NCBI GenBank assembly: GCA_037903355.1
Contig: JBAJFE010000011.1
Location: 1,373,001 to 1,437,000 of the forward strand
From: Trichuris trichiura
Taxonomy: Eukaryota; Nematoda; Enoplea; Trichinellida; Trichuridae
Direction of reading: 5' to 3'
Length of the DNA stretch: 64,000 bases
Shown: piece by piece, positions 12,501-27,600 of the stretch
Position numbering within the stretch: the first letter of the stretch is position 1
Layout of the letters: each line of letters begins with the position of its first letter
The notes under the pieces: model-generated
What the model was told of the DNA's origin: nothing
Seen by the model: the letters and a program-made list of their open reading frames with translations, nothing else
Databases searched by the model: none
Program-made: the position numbers and the translations under genes

Positions 12501-15241
12501 GTTTAATGTTTGCCTATGGAGGAATAAAGGGTAATCAAAACAACTTCCCTTCAAAAGAAATTTGCGAGGAAACGTGCATTGGTGCGTACGAATTAATCTT
12601 TGCGGGAAAAATATTCTCTTTCGCCACCAAAATTTGCAGGGTCCGTCAATCCATGTCCGCAAGGAGAGCCTGCGATCAGTGGATTTTCAGGCGAAAGATT
12701 GCTGTGTTCGCCCGAAAAATTCGATTGCCCCCAAGGATACTGGTGTCACAAAGGTGGGATCCCTAAAACCAGCGTTTGCTGTCCAGGAGGTAGGAAACTC
12801 ATTTTAATGCTAAAGTTTTTAAATAGATTTTTCAATATAACAGTTTTCGTTGCATAAACAAGACACGTATTCATCCGTTCCATGTTGTCTTGCTAAATTT
12901 CAGCCGTCTCTGATCCCTGCATACTACCAATCGAACCTGGCTTTGGTACCGAAAGTTTACTGCGCTACGGCTACAACGGGTTTTCCAAGCAGTGTCAGTC
13001 CTTCTATTTCAAAGGTTTAAAAGGCAACCAAAACAATTTTATGACAATGCAACAGTGCGTGGCCGTTTGCCAAGGTATTGCTCCTTTTTCTGGACTCAGC
13101 GCAGTGTCACTGTTCAGACTCTGTATCCGGTAACCCTTGCGCACAGGGTAACCCTGAAGTCGACATGCAAGGTAAAGTTATTCACTGTTTCGCAACTGGC
13201 AGCGATAGCTACTGCGGCCAAGACCACTGGTGTCATATTGGAGCAAAAATCGAAACGTCAGTTTGCTGCCCGGGACGTAAGTATTCGGAATAATATGTGC
13301 ACATACTTGTTTTATCTGTTCGACTGTATTCCGGCTGAAAACGTATTAGTATCTTCGTGACTGCAGAGCGAAATAGAACATGTCTTAGTAAGGTTATCCA
13401 AGATACTGCCTTTTGAATGTATTTTCGGTATCATTGAGAGTTACGTATTACTGGTAATTCAAAAACTCTTCATCGGTTCATTGCTTTGATCTGTCCAGTA
13501 TTCTTCTAAGCATATCGTGCAAATGAAAAAAACTAATTCGAAAACAGAAGATAAGAACTCATGCTATAGAAATAGGTCTTCTAAGATCAGGTCGTTAATT
13601 GTGTTAGCATTAAAAAGTTCTGAATGTTCGATTACCTTGAAAGTAGAAACAACTATCCTTCAGGCGTGGACAACCCATGTCAGCTTCCATTGGCAGTGGG
13701 CAGCGGCGGTCACAGCTTGAACAGGTGGTACTTCAACGGACAGACAAGCACTTGCGTAGCATTTTTTTACGGAGGTACGCGAGGCAACCAGAATAATTTT
13801 CTAACTCAAGAAGAATGCAACCAGGCTTGCATAGTTGGTAAGTAGGCAAAACACGCTTGGCAACAGTTGAAGAATGGAACTGTCGATTGGTTGCATAGGC
13901 TTCAAGAATCCTTGTCCCGTCGGCGAACCACAGAAGGATTTGCAAGGTCAAGTGATTAGATGCAGCTTCGAATCGGGATGCGACGCCAATCATTGGTGCC
14001 ATCTTGGAGCTACGGTTTCGACAACTGTCTGCTGTCCCGGCAGTAAGCGGATAGCAAGGTCTTAATTCGGCGCTTGCATTTTATTCCTTCTTTGAGCAGG
14101 TGCGAAAAGCGCATGCAACTTTTTCAAAGCTGATCCTGGCCAAGGGGATCAGTCGCTCTCCAGATGGTTTTACGACGCCAATTCCCAACAGTGCTTGTCA
14201 TTTATCTACCGAGGCACCAAAGGGAATCCGAACAACTTTTTAACCAAGGACGATTGCGAAAGAATATGCCAACCTGACAGTCAGCATTGAATAATTGGTC
14301 TGGAAAAACACCGGTAAATCTATTTTAGAAGTTTCCAATCCGTGCCCCGAAGGAAAGCCTTTGACTGGACCCGATGGAAAGGCTCAACCATGCAACGCCC
14401 TTACCGCAACGTCGAGTTGCCCTTCAGGCTATTGGTGTCACGTAGGAGCAACGATTGGTACGACAGTTTGTTGCCAAGGATCACGCGATCCATGTACACT
14501 TCCAATGGCAACGGGCGTTGGGGAAGATCTGCTTCCACGCTGGTATTATGAGCCAAACACAGAAAGATGTGTCCAGTTTACCTACAGAGGATCAAAAGGC
14601 AATCAGAACAACTTCCTCTCCATGGAAGCATGTCGTGCAGCTTGCAGAGGTAAGCAGATATGTTATAGGAAAAGTAAATGACATAGCATGAAATAACGTA
14701 ACATAAAACATGCTTTGGCTGTCAGCTAAGTAGCTTGTTGGAAAGATGCGGAACAATTGCAGAGTTCCGAAATCCTTGCATTGGACAGCCGGCTAGGACG
14801 ACCGTTGGTCAAGTGGTGTATTGCAGTGCTACAAATAAAGAAAATTGCCCAGTCAACTTTTGGTGCCACATAGGAGACACGGCTGAAACTACTATGTGTT
14901 GTCCTGGCGGTATGTGACATTGTACTTAAGTGGTCAACTTGATCGATCATCTGTTGCTGTTCAGCTACGAATCCATGTAGCGTACCTTTGTCGCCCGGAA
15001 CAGGCACGTCCAGTCTACCAAGGTGGTACTACAATGCGGACACGAGAATTTGTACGCCGTTCACGTACAATGGTATAGGAGGCAACCAGAACAACTTTCT
15101 AAATAAAGTCAGCTGCGAGGAAGCTTGTCCCGGTAAGTGAATTTTCATATTTTCATTTGGATTATGTGCTGCCCCTTTGCCCCCCCCTCCCGTCGCATCC
15201 AACGAAAGGCACAAAACAAGTCAGCCGCTACAAGTAAGTGA
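1775..15241 (+). CDS. Secreted multi-Kunitz/lustrin cysteine-rich protein (about 30 exons)
   Basis: This is a spliced gene predicted to encode a secreted protein of roughly 1,700 residues. A hydrophobic signal segment (LRTLIVILSFIYSVIAC) near the N-terminus is followed by a low-complexity linker, two Kunitz modules, and then strict alternation of lustrin-type and Kunitz modules, giving 16 Kunitz and 14 lustrin in all. Kunitz modules are recognised by R-[WYF]-[YF]-[YF]-[DN], F-x-Y-x-G and GNxNNF, ending C-x3-C. Lustrin modules carry NPCxxGxP, CPxGYWCHxGA and T-x-VCCPG. Nearly every exon is one module bounded by phase-1 introns. An in-frame ATG at 1748 is an alternative start; 1775 is preferred because it lies closer to the signal segment. 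The last exon (15225-15241: A-A-T-S-K-stop) is tentative. Similar Kunitz/lustrin proteins are known in nematodes as secreted or cuticle-associated proteins. The specific role here is unknown. Confidence 0.88.
3527..6928 (+). other. Long intron (3.4 kb) between K4 and L3
   Basis: It is bounded by a GGTAAG donor and a TTTTATAG acceptor in matching phase 1. The stretch around 4361-4620 is T-rich on the sense strand. Several short open frames, the longest at 5974-6363, show no domain, no cysteine-module pattern and no splice continuation. No repeat or RNA gene was recognised. Confidence 0.7.
6929..8615 (+). other. Block 2 of the Kunitz/lustrin gene: L3 to K8
   Basis: The modules in order are L3 (6929-7072), K5 (7096-7284), L4 (from 7339 to about 7483), K6 (about 7533-7710), L5 (7768 to about 7912), K7 (about 7957-8125), L6 (about 8184-8325) and K8 (about 8446-8615). 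L5 ends CCSAEG instead of CCPG. Each Kunitz module keeps four cysteines and the GNQNNF motif. The L3-K5 gap allows only a 23-nt intron (7073-7095), which keeps frame because both sides are phase 1. The block sits between two long introns. Confidence 0.85.
10163..10208. repeat. Head-to-head terminus hairpin
   Basis: A 20-nt copy of the element's right terminus (10163-10182) lies just outside the left end of the 800-bp element, separated by AATAA. Together with the left end it forms a near-perfect inverted repeat with a 5-nt loop and one bulged base. It looks like a remnant of a second, adjacent copy. Confidence 0.8.
10395..10666. repeat. Diverged direct duplication inside the TIR element
   Basis: A unit of roughly 80-90 bp occurs at about 10395-10485 and again at about 10575-10666. 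The copies share CCCTTGCGAAA, GGTGAGGGAT, AAAC and GCTGCGC in the same order, with scattered substitutions. The copies start about 180 bp apart. Confidence 0.65.
10739..10871. repeat. Short direct repeats (GCATGAATTCATCA... unit)
   Basis: A 32-nt unit beginning GCATGAATTCATCA and ending GTGTGCAAGACC occurs at 10739-10770 and 10840-10871 with one difference. A shorter partial copy (GTTAATGTGCAAGACC) lies at about 10783-10798. These are internal repeats of the TIR element. Confidence 0.75.
11419..15241 (+). other. Block 3 of the Kunitz/lustrin gene: L7 to K16 and the tail
   Basis: Modules: L7 (11419-11568), K9+L8 together in one exon (11613-11942), K10 (11988 to about 12159), L9 (about 12210-12361), K11 (about 12411-12581), L10 (about 12640-12789), K12 (about 12904-13074), L11 (about 13109-13277), K13 (about 13664-13836), L12 (about 13900-14041), K14 (about 14100-14274), L13+K15 in one exon (about 14328-14649), L14 (about 14761-14909) and K16 (about 14961-15132). 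The tail exon is a tentative five codons plus stop ending at 15241. The two double-module exons look like intron losses. The acceptor of L7 (GTTAAG) is weak. Confidence 0.84.
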
Positions 15242-18200
15242 ATTTATTTTTCTTGTGGCATTATTTCGATTGGCCGGTAGCCAACAGAATTAATTATCCC
15301 AAATGCTGACGGCGGTTTGGAAAACTTTCCACGGTGTCATGTCGTCTTGCCTGAGAGTAATAATTCTGGCAATTAAAAAACAGACTTCAACTAACAACAA
15401 CTTCCACCGTAAGCAGTTGAAATGTTTTCGTACTGTTTTCTCTACTACAAGTTTAAAGCGCGCCTAATATTAATGTTTGTTGGCTCTGTCTTTAGAAGTC
15501 GTAAGCCTAAAAAGCATGACGACAGCTTTCCCATTTCCTAGGCAAACTTATTTCAAATATCCCGTGCTTAAGACCCGTCGCCGTAAAGGCATGTAAGCTG
15601 TGCTTATCCAGTGCCGGTTCAAACTTGTTTTTCTTATCCTGAGGGCAGCTTTTAAGATTACGTTTGATCGTTTTTCCTATCAGCTCGCCGTGATCCACTT
15701 AACAGGGTCAATATTAAATATCGCAAAGGGTCTTATCTACACAAGTCTTATCTACACGGGGTATTCTTATCTATTTCTATCTGTAGAAATAATTAAAAAT
15801 GAAGGCTGAATTGAGCGCAGAAGGAGATCTTCCTTCGTGCTCCGTATTAAAGGAAGTCTGTGTGCCATGCTCTAGACTTATTAATGAAATTTTCTTTTTC
15901 CATTCGTTGTTGAGACTGTAAGCAAGAAAGACAACGGACTCTGATTGGACTACATTTTGCAAGCGGAAGTACCAATAGAATTCGGCATGTAGGTGAACCC
16001 AATCTGTCAGCGAAGTTCAAAGCAGGCTGAATTTTTTTTATTGTGCATTTACGATAGACATTTCATAGCTTAGCTACAACGTTAGGCGGGACGGAAAGAA
16101 ACTTCAAGCTTCAACGTACAACAGTGGTGTGCATAGTCTGGTTTCTGTTTCTCAAAGGGAAAAACGTTCGTGTTGCAATACGATGTTAGACGAAGGAATT
16201 AATCCGCTAATTTGACAGAGTTAAGGTACCTTGTGAACTTTACTAATAAATTGCCAATGGGGCTGTTCTAAGCAGTACTACTACTTGCCCTCTCTTAACT
16301 GCAAAATAAGAAGCAACTATTCTTCGTTGGTCTTTGCACGGTAAAAGTTATTATTTCTTTACAATGGGCAGTTACTATTTCGTTTGTTGCTTGGGCCAAA
16401 AATTGGAGACAAGGGATGCTGTATATTCTGCAGCAGGTTGGACGTAACCTAGTTTTATTTTCTATTAGTAAGCTGTTGATTTGATTACTGTCGTCGGTCG
16501 CTGTGTGATTAGACAATCATTCACGAAAGCTTGACGTTCAGCTATATTACTCCACTATCCGCTGAGTAAGTAGGACCTCTTACTAAGATACCGACCGCGA
16601 CGGCTCCTTCAATTATGCAGGTTGAACAGAAAATGACGTTTTTCCGCCTCAGAAAAGGAACCTCCGCGACAGTTGCTACTGGGAAAATAAGTCTATCAAT
16701 TTCGACAGGTCAAGTAAGAACGAAACGTGTAAGTTTCTGTTTCTATAATCATACGGGCGCATTTGCGTATGTATTGCCGAGAACGTTTTTTTTATCATGT
16801 AATCTGGAAATTTACTATAAATGATGACGTTGTAATCAGGCCGCTTAGAGGCAACGATAAGGATATATTTTGCACCTTTACGTTAGCTTGACCTTGAATT
16901 ATGCCATTAATGTGCACCTTCCTGGTGCACGCACGAAATTATAAGACAATTAAAGGTCAAGACTGTTCCTATAAATGCTAGAAGATGGCGCTAAGGAATG
17001 AATGAAAAACCGTTGCTCTGGTGAAATTCCTCGACATGCAAACACAGTAGCTGGAATGCGGAACAAGAACTAATTAGCCCAAGGGTCAGGTCATGCAGAT
17101 GATCGCTGTTAACTTGCTCGTCTCGACTATGAACACAGACCGTGGACAAGGTAAGTTGCTTTGCCTTTGACTGTAGCTGAATAGATACGCGTGATTAGCA
17201 ACCTACCGCTAACGCTGATTCACATTTGCCCTTTTCAACGCGCTGAAGCTTCCCTACCTCTTGTTGCCAAGGCCAAAGTCTCAATAGGAAACGTATTGTG
17301 ATAGGATCTTGGGGAATAACATCTTTGCATCGTTTGTAGCATGTACAGCTAGGAGTGAACAAGTGCTCAGAAGTAAACAGAATCAAGGAATTTGCGCATG
17401 AGTAGTACGCGTAAATTACACATTCGAATTAGTTGAATGTGCGAACTGCGTGTGGTAGCTACAGCGAAATTACTATCAGTTGCTTCGGTCAACTCCTTAG
17501 GTCACGAAGGTAACTTACTAAAGGTCCGTATTCATTGTTCCATTAGCTTTCCGGGTTCGCTAGTCGACATTTGCCGAAAAGCAGTTTCAGAGCAACGCTC
17601 GACGCTGTCGACATAGAAACGATGTATTAATCAAAAAAGCGACAAAATTTTAAACCTGTCAATTGGCAGCTGTTCCACTAGCTTAATTTTATGCTTTACG
17701 AATACCCTCAATAGGCGACTAGTCAGCAACTCGTTCCAATAACAAGATTTGGTTCAATTAAACTTTTGCCACTGAGCAAAGGCCAGTAGAACATGTCTAT
17801 TACTAAATACTACGCTGTATACAAACTGACCTTTCTTTCCTTGTAAGCTGACAACTATTTTCAAGGCTTGTCAGTAATTACACAGAAAATTCGCTTACTA
17901 AAACGGCTTTACGTAAGTATACACACGCATTAGTTGTTATTTGTAACGTAGATCTTGCTTCACGAATGTTACATATCAAACCAGCTTGGTTGAGTTTACG
18001 TTCAAATGAACCAATTCCCAATGCGTTTGATTTCGATGGGTCACCGCATGCCCCCAATAAAGGAATGGCTCTAAAAAAAATTTCAATGCCTTGAAACAAA
18101 GCTTCGCCTTAAGTTTAAGCGATCCAACTGACAGACTATACGGCAAACACGCTTAGAAATAATTGGTCGAGTTTGGACCGACCATAAAGTTAGTAGTTTC

Positions 18201-18753
18201 ATCTGTCACTTTTTGACGCAGCAAAGGTCATTGCGCTTGTCAGCGACCAACAATACTGGGCGACTAGGGATATCGGCCGCCACCATAAAGGGCGATCTAT
18301 AAGGGGATGGCAAACTTTAAAAAACTCGAATACTACTACAACCAAAACAGGTTGGAACCAATAGTTCAATCTTTTTGCTCTATCTATTTTTGATAAAGGC
18401 AGTGGCCGAAGGGGCTCAGTTCAACGTAGCATACGTTAAAAGGAGATTAGAATTTTGACGAAAATTCCACCGAATCACCAGTTAGCCGCGCGCGAATTTT
18501 TATGCAGAAATTAGGAGACACTTTTCAACTTAGAATATCAAATAGGTACTTACTTTGTATGCGTGACATTTTTTCCACAAGATCGCCATTCATCTCGGTG
18601 GGAAGATTGCGAAGGAGATAGAAACGTTGTCTTTAAAAACGTACGCGCGTTTCGAAATAATTAATCGTCGCTGTCTTCGGCCAAGCTCGCGTGACTGAGC
18701 GCCTAGAATCTACGTTGTCACTTTTCAGTCCGCTGTAGGAGCTATTCACAGTC
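15242..18753. other. Intergenic region with no gene seen
   Basis: No frame with domain signature, repeat array or RNA gene was found. A 13-nt direct repeat (GTCTTATCTACAC) occurs twice about 14 nt apart near 15730-15760. The proximal part of this interval must contain the promoter of the phosphatase-fold gene at 18754. Confidence 0.5.
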
Positions 18754-19815
18754 ATGTCGAGCCAATTTGTTTTCACAATGTCCTGCTTATTGGTGGGATG
18801 GTCACTCGGATTGGTCACCGAGTCGCACACTAGGGAACACTGGAAACCCTCGCAGTCGCAGTCCATAGTCGTCATGACATTCAATATTTGGAACAGCGGG
18901 GCCAACGTTGAAGACGGACTATTTAAGATAGCCAAACACATACTGTACGTATATCCCGACATCGTTGCTTTGCAAGAAGTAATGGCCACTGGCTTCCTGA
19001 ACATTATATTGCGCCATCTCGGACCAGAATGGACTGCAGCGGAAGCTAACGACAGCTATCCGGATGTAGCAATTTTAACACGGCATAAAATAGTCTCTTG
19101 GTCAGACTGGGTCGCCGATGGGCATGCCTGGCCTGCAGGCTACATGTGGGCACATATTCGCATCTCGCGCTTGGAAGGACACTATCTTGTGAATTTTTGG
19201 AACGTTCATCTTGATTGGAGAGACTACGGCCCCTATGCAGCTTGCAACAAGCTGGTCACCAAAGCGGAACAGATAGACGCTGGCGAATGGGGTACCGGCA
19301 GGCCAGACTTTGGCAGAGCACAACAAATCAGCCTTCTTGTCAATTCGAAAGCATTTGTGCAGCAACTTTCCGAAAGCAATACGGTTCCACTGTTCTTAGC
19401 AGGTGATTTAAACAGCCCATCGCATCTTGATTGGACTAGGGATACCAAGTGGAAAAATTGCGACTGGGTGTACGCGTGGCCAACGACTCTTCAATTAATA
19501 AAGGTTGGCCTGAAAGACAGTTACCGCGAAATCTATCCAAACCCGTTAACACAACCTGGACTTACTTGGTCGACGGTTCGCAAAGGACAAGAAGGATGGA
19601 ACGGAACAATACCGGAACCGCAAGAAAGGATCGACATGATTTTTTACAAAAGTTCCGTTTGGTATCCGACGCAGGTTGTCGTCTACAATGGATATAAGAA
19701 TATTGTTCCCTATCCTGATCACTACAAGAACGATTGGCCATCGGACCACTACGCCGTCGTTGCGCAGTTCAGCAACGCTATGTCCAATTATTTGAAATCC
19801 TCCTACTCAAAATAG
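18754..19815 (+). CDS. Secreted endonuclease/exonuclease/phosphatase-fold enzyme (intronless)
   Basis: This is a single uninterrupted frame of 353 residues. A hydrophobic N-terminal stretch (FTMSCLLVGWSLGLV) suggests a signal peptide. The metal-dependent EEP fold is recognised by its ordered catalytic motifs: MTFNIWN (about residue 42), ALQEV (metal-binding Glu, about 72), NVHLDW (His, about 150), AGDLNSPSHLDW (Asp/Asn, about 217), RIDMIF and a terminal SDHY (His, about 336). These residues are all present, so the enzyme is probably active. The superfamily includes sphingomyelinases, DNase I-like nucleases and inositol phosphatases. GDLNSPSHLDW and the PEPQxRID segment fit a secreted EEP subgroup that I recall mainly from bacteria and fungi. 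The substrate cannot be told from sequence. The next codon after the signal with an alternative ATG is at 18778. The first ATG is used here. Confidence 0.88.
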   Translation: MSSQFVFTMSCLLVGWSLGLVTESHTREHWKPSQSQSIVVMTFNIWNSGANVEDGLFKIAKHILYVYPDIVALQEVMATGFLNIILRHLGPEWTAAEANDSYPDVAILTRHKIVSWSDWVADGHAWPAGYMWAHIRISRLEGHYLVNFWNVHLDWRDYGPYAACNKLVTKAEQIDAGEWGTGRPDFGRAQQISLLVNSKAFVQQLSESNTVPLFLAGDLNSPSHLDWTRDTKWKNCDWVYAWPTTLQLIKVGLKDSYREIYPNPLTQPGLTWSTVRKGQEGWNGTIPEPQERIDMIFYKSSVWYPTQVVVYNGYKNIVPYPDHYKNDWPSDHYAVVAQFSNAMSNYLKSSYSK

Positions 19816-20278
19816 AATGTCTGTTAATTTTTCTCACTTGACTAATCCTTCACGAGTTGCTAGTAAATTTTTTACGCCCTACGCTTACGTCTTACGCAAT
19901 CGCGGAAGACTCTTCTCCTTGGTGTTGTCCAATCGAAAGGGAAACCTATTTGCGGCAAAGTTCTTATCAAAGACATTGCGACTAAGATGACGTAACAAAA
20001 ATTGAACATTGCTGGCAGAGCAATTGTCAATGGACCACGGAAGGAGTGATGAACCGCGTAATTAAATAGGAAAACAACGAAAACAGTTGTCTTATAGCTA
20101 GAGCGACAACAAACGCGGAAAACATTTCGTCCAAGTCGCCTTGGAACCATTTTCAACAACAAACCCGCCAAGGTTAGACGAGCGTTTCAGGTTTTACCGC
20201 GAGTAGAGCCTCCAAGTAGACTTGTTCCTCCAATTCAAGTGCCTATAATAGACCAGACGACATAGGTGGGGGAAAAAA
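19816..20278. other. Convergent intergenic gap
   Basis: This 463-bp gap separates the 3' ends of the + strand EEP gene and the - strand PLC-beta gene. It should hold both 3' UTRs. No clear AATAAA signal was seen on either strand. Confidence 0.5.
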
Positions 20279-26423
<6,145 letters not shown>

Positions 26424-27575
26424 CTATTCGTTAGGACATAAAGCGAGATCCGTCATAAATAAAGTGAGAACTAATCATTTGGCCGCTTGGAAGTTACAAA
26501 CATTATCTCGAATAACTTTTCTATGAAGCAATGGAACGTTCGTTTATTTATTGGACATTACAGCTACAATGACTGACTATTTGAATACATCTTCAGGACT
26601 TCATACACCTTTACTTAAAATATAACCGTTTCCTAACTACTCACGCTAAAGACGTTATAAGTGTGGTCCTTAAAGCGCAGGTAATTGCTTTTCTATGTTC
26701 TGCTTATATTCACAGTTTTCCTATTGCACTGCCAAGAGACGATCGACTTCGCTAAGGAATAACGTAGGCCATAGTTCAAAACTATCTCATTGAAGCTATT
26801 AACTGTGATGGCGCCCCAGGCGCAGACATCTTCCGATTGGACGAAACACCTAATTCAATTTTTGCAATCCACTTGGAAACAACTTGTTCAGCCTTTGATG
26901 GATGATCGGAAAGACGCTTCGCTAACCAAAAGAGCAAGTAGCTTTGAAAATTTCGATTTGCACCGGAGAAGGGTGTATCCTCGCGCTACGTTGGATAGAT
27001 GCCCTGAACACTGGCGGAAATGTCAAATTCTTGTTTCGAAGCATCAACTATTCATGCCTAGCATTGAGATGATGCTTATGAACTCATTTGTGACGCTTCT
27101 CTGCATGCTGCCCATAGGACCTCGTAAAGGGAAAGCAATTTCTGGACAAATCAAGCACATCCCTTTCTTGGCACCATGATCGTCATTTCACTGCTTCGAA
27201 CACACTCACAACTATTAAAAGCGAATTTAACCCAAAATGCGACGACGTAAAGCAGAGCTGCAGACTTCAGCATACTGAACGTTCAGACGTATACCGACAT
27301 TTAGCAAACGCTTCTGAAGATAGCACATGGTAAAAGATTGAAAGTTTCATCGATTCGCGCTGGGTAATGATGAATATTCAGACTCAATAAACAAGCTATA
27401 TCAGCAGTGGGACGCGTGAAGAAGTAGCCGCAAGCCGTTGATACCAAGTTTGTTTAAGCTTTGATCGCAAACAAGACCTTTCGTTCCTTACTTCCCAAAT
27501 TGGAAATGAAACTTGATACGACAACAGCTTAGCCACATTCTCCTTATTGATAACGCGCAGCTCAAAGTGGAAGCC

Positions 27576-27600
27576 GAGAAGGAGAAGAAGAAGAAGAAGA
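27576..27600. repeat. GAA-type microsatellite
   Basis: A short purine-only run of GAG/GAA/AAG triplets, mostly uninterrupted from 27582 to 27600. Confidence 0.8.

Noticed and set aside
18633..19004. 123-codon minus-strand frame opposite the EEP gene start
   Set aside because: Antisense shadow of the EEP coding sequence.
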